Shown here one piece after another: positions 17,617-26,485 of a stretch of DNA of 64,000 nucleotides. The stretch is from contig JBPRGG010000092.1 in NCBI GenBank assembly GCA_051418075.1, positions 1 to 64,000 on the forward strand, written 5' to 3'. Each line of letters opens with the position of its first letter. The first letter of the stretch is position 1. The translations under genes and the position numbers were made by a program. Under the pieces are notes generated by a model. The model searched no databases, was not told where the DNA came from, and worked only from the letters and a program-made list of their open reading frames with translations. Source of the stretch: JBPRGG01 sp051418075 (GTDB lineage Bacteria; Bacteroidota; Bacteroidia; Cytophagales; Cyclobacteriaceae).

Positions 17617-18243
17617 ATGTTATTATTTAAATTAAAGAATACGATCCGGAGTCATTTTTTCCTGGGTCTGTTACTCTTTTTTACCAGTTCAAATACAACT
17701 TCAATTATGGCCAATACTGACCTGATCCTGGAAAATGCCCAAAAAGATGCAGTACTACTAAAAGATGATGGTACATTTCCTAATAATGACAACTTGCCGT
17801 TACTGGTGTATAAGCAAGCGATTGATCTGAATGGATCCGATCCGGCCTCCAGAGTGGAACAGGTGTTTCAATCAAACCAGTGGGGCAATTCCTGGAGGAA
17901 CGGTATCTATAGTTATCATCATTACCATAGTACCGCCCATGAAGTGCTTGGTATTTACAGTGGTTCAGCCAAAGTGCAGTTAGGTGGGCCCGAGGGAGAA
18001 ATATTTGAAGTTGAAAAAGGAGATGTGATCGTGATACCAGCCGGAGTGGCTCACAAGAATTTAGGAGCCAGCCCTGATTTTGCCTGTGTGGGAGCCTATC
18101 CTCCCGGTCAAAACTGGGACATGAACTATGGCAAGGAAGGAGAAAGACCTCAGGCTGATCAAAATATTGCCCGGGTGCCATTACCGGAAACAGATCCCGT
18201 TTTTGGCAGCCAGGGATTTTTACTGGAAAAATGGCAACACTAA
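17617..18243 (+). CDS. Cupin-domain protein (YjlB-like)
   Basis: 208 residues. The core YHHYHSTAHEVLGIYSGSAK (metal-binding His and Glu of cupin motif 1) and GDVIVIPAGVAHKNLG (motif 2) resemble the YjlB family. DDGTFPNNDNLPLLVYKQAI is the usual YjlB opening. The first 30 residues are hydrophobic and could be a signal peptide; if so this copy is exported, unlike most YjlB proteins. A start at the internal ATG 17707 would give a cytoplasmic version. It ends 2 bases from the convergent reductase gene. Function is unknown. Confidence 0.75.
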   Translation: MLLFKLKNTIRSHFFLGLLLFFTSSNTTSIMANTDLILENAQKDAVLLKDDGTFPNNDNLPLLVYKQAIDLNGSDPASRVEQVFQSNQWGNSWRNGIYSYHHYHSTAHEVLGIYSGSAKVQLGGPEGEIFEVEKGDVIVIPAGVAHKNLGASPDFACVGAYPPGQNWDMNYGKEGERPQADQNIARVPLPETDPVFGSQGFLLEKWQH

Positions 18244-18245
18244 TT

Positions 18246-19298
18246 TTATTTAATTTTCCCCCGCTCTTTTAATTGCTTTACCTGGTCGTTTAAAGTATCC
18301 TTTACCGGTCTGTATTCCAGGCCCAGGTCCTCAATGCTGTAGGTATTGTCAAAGCTGATCTCATGACCTATATTCCCTTCAATGAAATCCCAGCTAAAGC
18401 CCATGAACGGACCCACCAGGTAAAGTATAAACTTTGGCAGGTAACTTTTGGGCAGGGGCAGTTCTGAATGATCCTCTCTGATCAGGTTGGCTAGGTCCAA
18501 TAAACCCATAGACTCTGATACCAGGATATGTCTGCCACTGGCATCTTCATTGAGAGCAGCCGAAATATGGGCCCGGGCCACTTCCCGCACATCCACTATA
18601 CCAAAATACAGTTTGGGAACTCCTGATTTATACTTACCACTAACCATATCCAGGATGGTCTGGATACTGGTAGAGTCTGTTCGGGGGGTTAATGAAGGAC
18701 CCATCACAAATCCGGGATTGATCACGATCAATTCCCAGTCATGCTGCACTTCATACATTTTCCAGGCCTCCCGTTCAGCCATGGTTTTGGAATAGGAATA
18801 CGGTTGGTGTTTTTCACTGCTTGACCTGTTCCAGTGTTTTTCCGTAAAAAATGGGTGGGAATAATCTTGCAGGTCGACCGCGTCACCATAAATTGCTGCT
18901 ACACTGGAAGTTAAAACAACCCGCTTCACTGACCTGGATTTGTTTACCGAATTAAGCACGTTTCTGGTACCTTTCACAGCTGGTTCTATCAGTTCCTTTA
19001 AAGGATCTTTAATTTTATTCACTTTGAAAGGAGAAGCAGTGTGCAACACGAACTGGCAATTCTCCATGGCTTCAGAAAAAGCGCCTTCCTGTAACAGATC
19101 GGCTTCAAAAACTTCCAGTTTGCCTTTACTTTTACCGGCAATATCCAGTAAGTGCTGATATTTTTCCTGATTTTCCTTGTCTCTGACGGTAGTATGAACT
19201 GTCCAGCCATTCTTTAACAGGTCGTGAATGATCCATGAGGCTATATAACCGGTTCCTCCAGTCACTAATACAGGTTTAGATTTTGAGTGCTGATCCAT
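18246..19298 (-). CDS. NAD(P)-dependent epimerase / dihydroflavonol-reductase-like
   Basis: 350 residues of extended short-chain dehydrogenase type. The nucleotide-binding TGGTGYIASWIIHDLL lies at about 13-28. The active site comprises SSV (about 128-132) and YSYSK (about 166-170). The overall pattern, including VVLTSSVAAIYGD and LIVINPGFVMGPSLTP, is that of dihydroflavonol-4-reductase-like enzymes acting on aldehydes or ketones. The physiological substrate is unknown. It is convergent with the cupin gene. Confidence 0.85.
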   Translation of the reverse strand: MDQHSKSKPVLVTGGTGYIASWIIHDLLKNGWTVHTTVRDKENQEKYQHLLDIAGKSKGKLEVFEADLLQEGAFSEAMENCQFVLHTASPFKVNKIKDPLKELIEPAVKGTRNVLNSVNKSRSVKRVVLTSSVAAIYGDAVDLQDYSHPFFTEKHWNRSSSEKHQPYSYSKTMAEREAWKMYEVQHDWELIVINPGFVMGPSLTPRTDSTSIQTILDMVSGKYKSGVPKLYFGIVDVREVARAHISAALNEDASGRHILVSESMGLLDLANLIREDHSELPLPKSYLPKFILYLVGPFMGFSWDFIEGNIGHEISFDNTYSIEDLGLEYRPVKDTLNDQVKQLKERGKIK

Positions 19299-19511
19299 GA
19301 TGAGCTTTAAAAAGTTTTATTAGTTTGAAAAAGTAATAACTGAATAAAATGTTTTTTGAAACAATGAATTTTGTGTAAAATAAGTTAAAAATTATGATAC
19401 ACACCTCATGTTGATCTTTTTTTCATCATTTGAAAAAGAAAAACAGGGCATTCAATCATAAAGGTGAGAGAAAATGGCAAATCATTATAAATTTTTTAAT
19501 ACTTTAAGGTC

Positions 19512-20726
19512 ATGAAAAGATCAGGTCAGGCAGATTTACCTTTGCACTATGGCAAAGTGCCCCCCTGGTTATATGATCGCATGACCAGGTTGGGCGGAGC
19601 AATTATTGAAGCCATTTTAGTTGAATATGGACAGGCTGAAGTATTGAAAAGGCTGAGTGATCCTTTTTGGTTTCAGTCACTGGGAGCTGTTTTGGGAATG
19701 GATTGGCATTCTTCCGGGATCACTACTTCAGTGATGGGCACCTTAAAGAAAGCTATTAACCCCCGATCGGCCGAATTAGGCATCTACATCTGTGGAGGCC
19801 GGGGCAAACACAGCCGCCAGACCCCACAGGAATTAATGAAAATTGCCGATCAAACCGGTTTAGACGGAAACCAATTGGTAAAAGCCAGTAAATTGAGTGC
19901 AAAAGTGGATAATACAGCTATCCAGGATGGATTCCAGCTTTATCTACATTCCTTTATTCTTTCCAGTAAAGGTGATTGGGCTGTGATCCAGCAAGGCATG
20001 AATCAAAATTCCCGAATGGCCCGGCGATATCACTGGCATTCTCCCCGGGTGAAGTCTTTTGTAGAAGATCCCCATGCTTTCGTTTGTGGAGAAAACCAGG
20101 GATTGATCCTGAATCTGGTAGATCAACAGGCTGGTCCCGCCCGACAGGGCATACAGGATATCACCCGGGAAAACCCGGATAAAATGATGCGGGAAGTTCG
20201 AAAGATCCTGATGCCTCGCCATCATGAAGTCAGGGCAAGTGATGTAAATATAAAACGCCTGGGTAGTGTTTTGGCATTGGCCCAGGAATCATCAAACCAT
20301 GACTTTGCCAAAATACTTCTGATCAATGGTTTAGGACCACGTACCCTGCAATCACTCACCCTGGTCAGTGAAGTGATCTATGGCACTCCATCCCGCTTTT
20401 CTGATCCTGCCCGGTTCTCCTTTGCTCATGGAGGAAAGGATGGCCACCCATTTCCAGTACCCACCAAAACCTATGATGAATCCATCAGGGTATTAAAAAA
20501 CTGTATTGAAAAATCCAGGATTGGAAATAGTGAAAAGCAGGAAGCCCTTAAAAAGTTGCATTTGACTGCTCAACAAATTGAACAAAATTTAATACCCAAT
20601 ACCAATTTCAAAAAGGCAATTGAGCAGGAAAAAAGGAATTCCTGGAAATACGGTGGCAGAACGGTTTTTGGCAAGGAAAAACCACCGGCTAATCAGTCCG
20701 GCAAGCAGTTAAACTTGTTTGATTGA
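19512..20726 (+). CDS. DUF763 domain protein with clamp-binding-like tail
   Basis: 404 residues matching DUF763 along the whole length: RSGQADLPLHYGKVPPWLYD at the start, GIYICGGRGKHSRQTPQEL, KASKLSAKVDNTAIQDGFQL and FSFAHGGKDGHPFPVP. A GLGPRTLQSLTLVSEVIYG segment near 275-293 resembles a helix-hairpin-helix. The family, best known from archaea and thermophilic bacteria, has no established activity. The final residues read KQLNLFD, and QLNLF fits the QL(S/D)LF consensus for binding the DNA polymerase beta clamp. Together these point towards DNA repair or recombination (inference). It is convergent, 10 bases apart, with the App1-like gene. Confidence 0.85.
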   Translation: MKRSGQADLPLHYGKVPPWLYDRMTRLGGAIIEAILVEYGQAEVLKRLSDPFWFQSLGAVLGMDWHSSGITTSVMGTLKKAINPRSAELGIYICGGRGKHSRQTPQELMKIADQTGLDGNQLVKASKLSAKVDNTAIQDGFQLYLHSFILSSKGDWAVIQQGMNQNSRMARRYHWHSPRVKSFVEDPHAFVCGENQGLILNLVDQQAGPARQGIQDITRENPDKMMREVRKILMPRHHEVRASDVNIKRLGSVLALAQESSNHDFAKILLINGLGPRTLQSLTLVSEVIYGTPSRFSDPARFSFAHGGKDGHPFPVPTKTYDESIRVLKNCIEKSRIGNSEKQEALKKLHLTAQQIEQNLIPNTNFKKAIEQEKRNSWKYGGRTVFGKEKPPANQSGKQLNLFD

Positions 20727-20736
20727 TGCTGCATTT

Positions 20737-21849
20737 TTATTCTTCCTCTTTTACCTTCTGTCTGATCTCTTCAATATGCTCTCCTTCAATCAAACCTTGG
20801 TCCAGAGCATGTTCAGCGGCCTGATTCGTATTTGACATAAACAGCATATCCACTCCCAGATCTTTCAGTTCCCGAATCATTTTCTTTCGGTTATCAGATA
20901 GCTTTTTTTCATGGATTTTTCTTATGTATATGGCTTTGACCCGCTCCGGATACTTTCGGGCTAATTGGTAATAGATCTCCGGATCTTTCTGCCCGCTGTC
21001 CCCAATGAAAATAAAAGGAAGATCATCATAAAACTGCATCAAATGATAAATCTGTTTCAGTTTGAACTCTTTTGTATCTTTTAAAAACAATATATCATTG
21101 TCCAGGTCAAATTGACGCAGGAAAAAAGGTGCTTTGGGTATATCATTGTGTTGGCAAAAACGATTCAACAGGTCATATATATTCCAGGTACTGCCGGAAA
21201 CAAAAAATAAAGGATTGAAATGATTGGTTTGACTTTGTAAAGCCTGATAAAAAGCCGGAACTCCGGGGAATGGGATGCGAGAGGTGGCTTTATTAAATAC
21301 CAGGGTTTTGATCTTCAGATAGGTATTGGTAGCAAAACTCTGGATAATGGTATCATCTACATCCGAAACCACTACAAACCGGCTGTTTTTTCCCGGAATC
21401 AATACCTCTCCCTGATTTGTGATTACCGGTTGATCGGTATAAGGATTATTGTAGATCTTATAATCAACCTTCAGCCAAAAAGTATCCTCGGCTTTAAGCG
21501 GTTTTTCCAGATCAATGGTGGCATGGAAAAATCCTTCTTCATCTGTTTTTACCAACTCCTGGTACTCACCTATCCGGATCATCACATGAATGTTGGGAAT
21601 CTCATCACTTTCATAGCGCCGGTACATATATTTGATTTTTTCCCAGGTAGTTTCAGGCTCCTTAAAATCTTTTAAAATACCTTCCTGTTCCAAAACACGG
21701 CCCTGTACTATCAGTTTTTCGTCATTGGCATAGCCATGATAAGGATATATAATAATCGGATCAAACAAATTGAATTGTTGCTTGATCTTAATTTTAGAGG
21801 TATCAAAAGCTTTTTCCAAAGGATATAAAATAGAGCGAATTGATTTCAT
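20737..21849 (-). CDS. App1-like phosphatidate phosphatase domain protein (DUF2183)
   Basis: 370 residues from ATG 21849 (380 from an upstream ATG at 21879). The catalytic HAD-type signature is VVSDVDDTIIQSF near 175-187. FFVSGSTWNIYDLL and FIFIGDSGQKDPEIY supply HAD motifs II and IV. The N-terminal half is beta-rich and would pack before the catalytic domain, as in bacterial App1 relatives. Yeast App1 dephosphorylates phosphatidate and diacylglycerol pyrophosphate; bacterial members are uncharacterised. No signal peptide is visible, so it is probably cytoplasmic. Confidence 0.85.
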   Translation of the reverse strand: MKSIRSILYPLEKAFDTSKIKIKQQFNLFDPIIIYPYHGYANDEKLIVQGRVLEQEGILKDFKEPETTWEKIKYMYRRYESDEIPNIHVMIRIGEYQELVKTDEEGFFHATIDLEKPLKAEDTFWLKVDYKIYNNPYTDQPVITNQGEVLIPGKNSRFVVVSDVDDTIIQSFATNTYLKIKTLVFNKATSRIPFPGVPAFYQALQSQTNHFNPLFFVSGSTWNIYDLLNRFCQHNDIPKAPFFLRQFDLDNDILFLKDTKEFKLKQIYHLMQFYDDLPFIFIGDSGQKDPEIYYQLARKYPERVKAIYIRKIHEKKLSDNRKKMIRELKDLGVDMLFMSNTNQAAEHALDQGLIEGEHIEEIRQKVKEEE

Positions 21850-21921
21850 AATAATCTGTGGGTTTTTCCTAGTTAACATTAAACAGGCAAACCTGTTCTA
21901 ATATAAAACAATCATCTCAAT

Positions 21922-22101
21922 ATGCAGACAAAACAGATCATCGGGATAATCCTGCTCATTATAGGAGCTGCAGGATTATTGTTGGGAATATTCGGTATTT
22001 TTGGACAATCGCTGGTGGCACTTAGTCCCTGGGCTCTGAGCCTTATTGGAGTTATTTTTTTTATTGCCAGTGTAAGCCTTTTGAAAAGAACCTCCAGGTA
22101 A
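21922..22101 (+). CDS. Small two-helix membrane protein
   Basis: 59 residues from ATG 21922. Two hydrophobic helices (IIGIILLIIGAAGLLLGIFG and LSLIGVIFFIASVSLL) are joined by a short polar turn and followed by a basic tail KRTSR. It resembles DUF3185-type small membrane proteins, but is too short for certainty. The opposite-strand open frame here is a shadow of this gene. Confidence 0.65.
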   Translation: MQTKQIIGIILLIIGAAGLLLGIFGIFGQSLVALSPWALSLIGVIFFIASVSLLKRTSR

Positions 22102-22142
22102 AAAACATTACCTACCACTTTAGTTTAGATCATAGTAGATGG

Positions 22143-22610
22143 TTAATCTTTAAGGAATTTAATGGTTTCTACCTGGTTATTATTTTTAACTGGAGCAGGT
22201 AAATACCTTTTTTCAATTCTTTTGCAGTAGCTTTTCTCCCTGTACACTACGCATATCTACTTTACCATTCAATTCTGTGCTCAACAAGATTTCCAGCCGA
22301 TCCTGTACCGGATCGTGAAATACTTCCAGATTAAACAGGAAAGGTTCATCAAGCGCTTCATTGAAAAATTCAGGATCAAATCCGGCTGCTTTGTTGGCTA
22401 CTTATGTATTTTGGGAGGAACTGATACCAGGCCTTAACAGGTTAAGAGAAAATCCACATCATTGCCATCAGAAAATCCAGCCAAAATGATAGGATCACTC
22501 ATTTTGAGGAGCTTCACCTGGTGAGAGGTTTTAAAGTGCCACAATTATCGCTCATTCTAGCGATCCCAATTGGAACCGTTTTGTCACACTTTGAACATGA
22601 CTTTTTCCGG
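22143..22610 (-). pseudogene. Remnant of a T9SS-secreted protein (sorting domain)
   Basis: The last 28 codons before the stop at 22143-22145 read ATAKELKKGIYLLQLKNNNQ then VETIKFLKD, the characteristic end of a type IX secretion sorting domain. A second frame just upstream reads NEALDEPFLFNLEVFHDPVQ then DRLEILLSTELNGKVDMRSV, the start of the same domain, so a frameshift lies between them near 22225-22240. Further upstream, RPGISSSQNT is followed by a stop, and KMSDPIILAGFSDGNDVDFL by another. The gene has at least three lesions and its N-terminal bulk is lost. It shows that the organism has or had a type IX secretion system. Confidence 0.75.
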
Positions 22611-22877
22611 TAATTAAATCCATTTCAGGTTAAAATATATTGATATAAAAAAAATTAATCTTAATCTTGATCTAAATCTGGTATTTTCTGATTTATTTAA
22701 AATGAATTTATTGTTAAGTTCCTGAAATGTAAAATTTTAACTATTGTAATATATATCAACTTTTTTTAATATACGTAAAGTAATCAGGGCAATTTCTGAC
22801 AAAATCAAAAATAGTTGAAGAATTATTGTTAATAAATCGTTAATAACATTTAAATTTGAAACGCCTATTGAAATACT

Positions 22878-23051
22878 ATGAAGTTTAAAGAGATATCGGC
22901 CCTGCTATTGATAGCGCTATTTATTGTTCTCTTGATCTGGGGCCTCCTGTTTAGCTATTCGTTTAGTACATTATTTGTTATTATGATCCTGACCATTTCA
23001 TTTGTTCATATCTATCTGGAAGAACTTCAGGGAATCTCCCGTAAAAAGTAA
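22878..23051 (+). CDS. Small membrane protein
   Basis: 57 residues from ATG 22878. Two hydrophobic stretches (ALLLIALFIVLLIWGLLF and LFVIMILTISFVHIYL) are followed by a charged tail EELQGISRKK. Standing alone after 267 AT-rich bases with no other gene, it has no recognisable family. Composition and hydrophobic pattern support a real small membrane protein, though the start is not otherwise confirmed. Confidence 0.5.
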   Translation: MKFKEISALLLIALFIVLLIWGLLFSYSFSTLFVIMILTISFVHIYLEELQGISRKK

Positions 23052-23283
23052 TTTACATAGATCTAATTCCTCATTATTATTTTCTGCAGAAGGCCAGAAT
23101 TGACATAAAATGATTCATATTTCATAGAAAAGCATCAAAACTTTTAATAAACTTACATTTCACCTGCCTTCAAAAATTGACTCATTTTACCTAAAGAAAT
23201 CATGCAAACAACTGCTTTTGGGTTTATAAATAGCTCCCCATGGCACTGTAGAAAAGATGGGGCGGCACCAATAAAGTGGAATC

Positions 23284-23365
23284 ACACTTTAAAAAGTACA
23301 CTTGAATGGCCGGCTTTATATAAGTTGCTGATTTATATGCATTTACACTTTAAACAATACACTTG
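23284..23365. repeat. Two imperfect 21-base direct repeats
   Basis: ACACTTTAAAAAGTACACTTG (23284-23304) and ACACTTTAAACAATACACTTG (23345-23365) differ at two positions and start 61 bases apart in an otherwise empty stretch (23052-23441). An open frame covering them (23202-23432) has no coding character. Meaning unknown. Confidence 0.45.
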
Positions 23366-23441
23366 TGATAGACAATCCATAAACCAAATGTTTTATAACT
23401 ACGATGTTATTAAATTAGGATCATTGCATTAACAATCAGCT

Positions 23442-23678
23442 ATGGATTATAAAAAAGTGATCTGGACCGGAGAGGAGATCCGATTTCTTCATTGGGTCAG
23501 GGTCTACATGATGGATCCGGAAGAACTTACCTGGCCCAGAGATAAGCTTTCCCTGGCCAAATATGTTATAAAGCATTATCCGGCTCATACATTACAATTA
23601 AACCGAAAAGGCAAGAGTCATTACCAATCCATCCAAAAAAAACTTCTCAATAGCGGAAAAGCCATTCAAAATAAGTAG
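23442..23678 (+). CDS. Hypothetical small protein
   Basis: 78 residues with a mixed hydrophobic and basic composition (MDYKKVIWTGEEIRFLHWVR at the start, a lysine-rich end). No signal peptide or membrane segment is seen and the family is not recognised. Codon composition is similar to neighbouring genes, so it is probably real. It lies upstream of, and in the same direction as, the BASS symporter gene, separated by 149 bases. Confidence 0.45.
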   Translation: MDYKKVIWTGEEIRFLHWVRVYMMDPEELTWPRDKLSLAKYVIKHYPAHTLQLNRKGKSHYQSIQKKLLNSGKAIQNK

Positions 23679-23827
23679 TACTTATGAAACCAGGTGGCTG
23701 GATCATTTATCCTTACCAATATTTTTTCTTTACAAATAGCCAACACCCCATCTCTCCTGTACTGATCTTGAAAACAATTGGCTGGCAATCGGTTAATACA
23801 ATAATGATTCACTAACACACCTAAATA

Positions 23828-24697
23828 ATGAACGTTTCCGATTGGTTAATGCCAGTGGCCATTGCCCTGATCATGTTTGGCATTGGCATTAATTTGCAGT
23901 TTAAAGATTTTAAGCGAATTTTCGTAAAACCCCGGGCCATTGTGACCGGACTGGTATGTCAGCTGGTGGCCTTACCATTAATCGCCTTTGCTATCATTTA
24001 TTTCTGGCCTATTGATCCGGTTTTTAAAACCGGGTTTATCTTAATTGCAGCCTGCCCGGGAGGTACTTCTTCCAACCTGGTTACGCATATGCTCAGGGGA
24101 AGAGTGGCACTATCTGTTTCGCTCACTTCATTTAACAGTTTTATAATTGTATTGTCCATTCCTCTTTGGGTTGGTCTGGGATCGGAAATATTCCAGAATG
24201 AAAAGCAAGATATTACCCTGAACTTTATTCAAACCGTGAAAGAGGTGGTTTACACTGTATTGATACCTGTAATAGCCGGGTTATTTTTCAGACATTATTT
24301 ATCCAGAGTAGCCCTGAAAATTAAAAAACCACTGGATTATATTATGCCTTCCATTTTATTGCTGGTGTTTGCTTACGTGCTGTTTTTTGATTCATCCCAG
24401 GGCCAGCAGCAAAGCGATCGGGTTTTACAGCATATTGAATTATTCATTCCCGCCTTGATCTTAAACCTGACCACCATGCTGGCTGGCTATTATTTATCCA
24501 GAGCCAATAAGATTAACCATGAAGGTAACTATACCATAGCCGTTGAAATGGGTCTTCAGAATAGTGCTTTGGCCATATTTATAGCTTCTGATGTGATCAA
24601 TAACCGTGACATGGCCCTGGTAGCCATTATATACAGCAGCTTCACCTTTTTCTCCACCCTGGGGGCTGGTTTCCTGATGAAAAAATATCTGAAGTAA
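23828..24697 (+). CDS. Bile acid:sodium symporter (BASS) family protein
   Basis: 289 residues with nine to ten hydrophobic helices. The diagnostic loop AACPGGTSSNLVTHMLRG (about 77-94) is a crossover region of BASS transporters. A second crossover is EMGLQNSALAIFIASDVI near 243-260. Family members carry organic anions (for example pyruvate, pantoate or steroids) with sodium. The substrate here is unknown. It is convergent, by 5 bases, with the unknown gene downstream of kynureninase. Confidence 0.88.
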   Translation: MNVSDWLMPVAIALIMFGIGINLQFKDFKRIFVKPRAIVTGLVCQLVALPLIAFAIIYFWPIDPVFKTGFILIAACPGGTSSNLVTHMLRGRVALSVSLTSFNSFIIVLSIPLWVGLGSEIFQNEKQDITLNFIQTVKEVVYTVLIPVIAGLFFRHYLSRVALKIKKPLDYIMPSILLLVFAYVLFFDSSQGQQQSDRVLQHIELFIPALILNLTTMLAGYYLSRANKINHEGNYTIAVEMGLQNSALAIFIASDVINNRDMALVAIIYSSFTFFSTLGAGFLMKKYLK

Positions 24698-24702
24698 ACC
24701 AG

Positions 24703-25170
24703 TCAGCCCTGATCATGGAAATTAAGCTTCTCTACTTCCTGCATGTGATTAATAAAATCCTCCAGAGGTTTTAATTCTTTTCTAATTTGATTAAAAACTG
24801 CTTCATCACCTTTAAATTCCCGGGGTAGTGATTGCTGATAAAAATACCTGTAAATCCCCATTGAAGCTGATAAGTAGCTAAAAATAAGCTGAATAGAATA
24901 AATACCGATATTGTCTTTTTCTAATAGACTTTTAATACTTTCAGCTTGCTGCAGCTGATAAAATGCTTCAGTCTGCCTGAAATTCTCCGGTGCTTCTGCC
25001 AGAATTTTTTCACTATAAAGCATAGCTGCTTCCAGAAGGTATTGTATATTTTTTTTCTTCAATTCAAAATTTTTAATAGGGTCTTTCCACAATATCAGTG
25101 CTTGTTTGATATCGATCAGGTTACTCCTGCAACCTTTGCAGGATAATTCAGATACAGCTGATCCCGGCAT
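24703..25170 (-). CDS. Unknown helical protein coupled to kynureninase
   Basis: An open frame of up to 155 residues with no signal peptide and a predicted all-helical character (IQYLLEAAMLYSEKILAEAP, IKSLLEKDNIGIYSIQLIF). The only upstream ATG, at 25170, lies 55 bases inside kynU. The recognisable body begins near LIDIKQALILWKDPIKNF, where a CTG at 25117-25119 overlaps the kynU stop behind an AGGAG-like ribosome site. Start uncertain. The overlap suggests cotranscription with kynureninase, but I do not recognise the family. Confidence 0.55.
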   Translation of the reverse strand: MPGSAVSELSCKGCRSNLIDIKQALILWKDPIKNFELKKKNIQYLLEAAMLYSEKILAEAPENFRQTEAFYQLQQAESIKSLLEKDNIGIYSIQLIFSYLSASMGIYRYFYQQSLPREFKGDEAVFNQIRKELKPLEDFINHMQEVEKLNFHDQG

Positions 25171-26393
25171 ATGTATTTGATCTGGTCAATTGCCAGAAAA
25201 ATTTCTTCAAATGTAGTATATAATGGTGTAATGGCTAAACGGATATGATCAGGTTGCCGGAAATCAGGGATTACTTCCTGATTACCAACCGAAGGATCCA
25301 GTAAAGCCTGACAGATCCGGTATCCATCCTGATGCTTTATGGAAATATGGGAACCCCTTTTTTCCGGCTGCTCCGGGCTGCCCAACTGAAAACCCAGGGG
25401 ATAAAGATACCTTTTGAATAAGCCGATCAGATATTCAGACTGCTTCACTCCGGTCAAATAGATTTGTTCCATTCCGGCAGATAAGATCACATCAAGGCCG
25501 GGCTCTATTGCTGCCAAAGACAAAACCGGTGGTGTGCCGGATAGCCACTTCCTGATACCCGAAGCCGGTTTGTACTGCAAATCAAATGCAAAAGGATCAT
25601 GTGTTCCAAACCACCCCTGCACCGGAGATTCTAATTCATCCTGTAAATCTTTTCTCACAAACAAAAAAGCTGGGGCTCCTGGACCTCCATTCAGGTATTT
25701 ATAAGTGCAACCAACGGCCAGATCTACTTCAGATTTATTTAAATGAATTGGTACAGCGCCAGCTGAATGACTGAGGTCCCATAAGGTCAGACTTCCCTGC
25801 TGATGAGCCAAATGGTTAATTTCTGCCATATCGTACCTGAATGCACTTTTAAAGACGACTTCGGATAAGCAGACCAGGGCTGTATCCTGATCTAAGGCTT
25901 CGGCTAATTCACTAGTCTCTATTGAAATGCCATCAGCCGAACCCACTAGTTGTAATTGATGTTTGTGACCAAAATGCCTGATCAATCCTTGTAGAATATA
26001 CAGGTCCGAAGGGAAATTTAACTGATCAGAAATGATCTTTTTGCGGGAGGATTGAAATGCTAGTGCCCCATAAGCAAGCTTATAAAGATTTACAGAAGTA
26101 GCATCAGCCATTATGATCTCATCCGGGCGGGCTCCCAATAAATCAGCCAACTTGGCTCCTATTCTTTCACTTTTATGGATCCAATCCTTATTCCAACTTT
26201 TGATCAGTTCCTGTCCCCATTGCTGTTTTATCATTTTACCCAGGTATACCTGACTTGCCCCGGGTAAGCGTCCCAAAGAATTACCATCCAGGTAAATCTG
26301 GTCTGGGTCACTAATTACAAACTGAGAGCGAAAATGTCTGAGCGGATTTTCCTGATCCAATTTACGGGCCTGATCCCATGCTTCCTGATCCAT
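25116..26393 (-). CDS. kynU: Kynureninase
   Basis: 425 residues from ATG 26393 (an upstream in-frame start overlapping the SGNH gene adds 47 residues without homology). Kynureninase cleaves kynurenine or 3-hydroxykynurenine to anthranilate or 3-hydroxyanthranilate plus alanine, using PLP. IYLDGNSLGRLP opens the fold. TLWDLSHSAGA holds the PLP-contacting Asp and His (about 206 and 209), and CTYKYLNGGPGAPAFL carries the PLP lysine (about Lys 232). No tryptophan dioxygenase, formamidase or kynurenine monooxygenase gene is adjacent. Confidence 0.93.
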   Translation of the reverse strand: MDQEAWDQARKLDQENPLRHFRSQFVISDPDQIYLDGNSLGRLPGASQVYLGKMIKQQWGQELIKSWNKDWIHKSERIGAKLADLLGARPDEIIMADATSVNLYKLAYGALAFQSSRKKIISDQLNFPSDLYILQGLIRHFGHKHQLQLVGSADGISIETSELAEALDQDTALVCLSEVVFKSAFRYDMAEINHLAHQQGSLTLWDLSHSAGAVPIHLNKSEVDLAVGCTYKYLNGGPGAPAFLFVRKDLQDELESPVQGWFGTHDPFAFDLQYKPASGIRKWLSGTPPVLSLAAIEPGLDVILSAGMEQIYLTGVKQSEYLIGLFKRYLYPLGFQLGSPEQPEKRGSHISIKHQDGYRICQALLDPSVGNQEVIPDFRQPDHIRLAITPLYTTFEEIFLAIDQIKYICRDQLYLNYPAKVAGVT

Positions 26394-26485
26394 ATTAATT
26401 CCTGATTTGTACAAAGTTAAAGCTAATTTATTTCCGGATATACATTGATGCCCTTGATCACTTGGGTGATAAATAAAATAATTCT

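Noticed and set aside
19399..19500. Possible promoter before the DUF763 gene
   Set aside because: The sequence is AT-rich but has no TAnnTTTG box with a properly spaced TTTG, so no site is called.
21912..22118. Minus-strand open frame
   Set aside because: The plus strand here encodes a cleaner two-helix membrane protein from ATG 21922; the minus frame is its shadow.
23202..23432. 76-codon plus-strand frame
   Set aside because: It covers direct repeats and has no hydrophobic pattern or family signal; read as non-coding.
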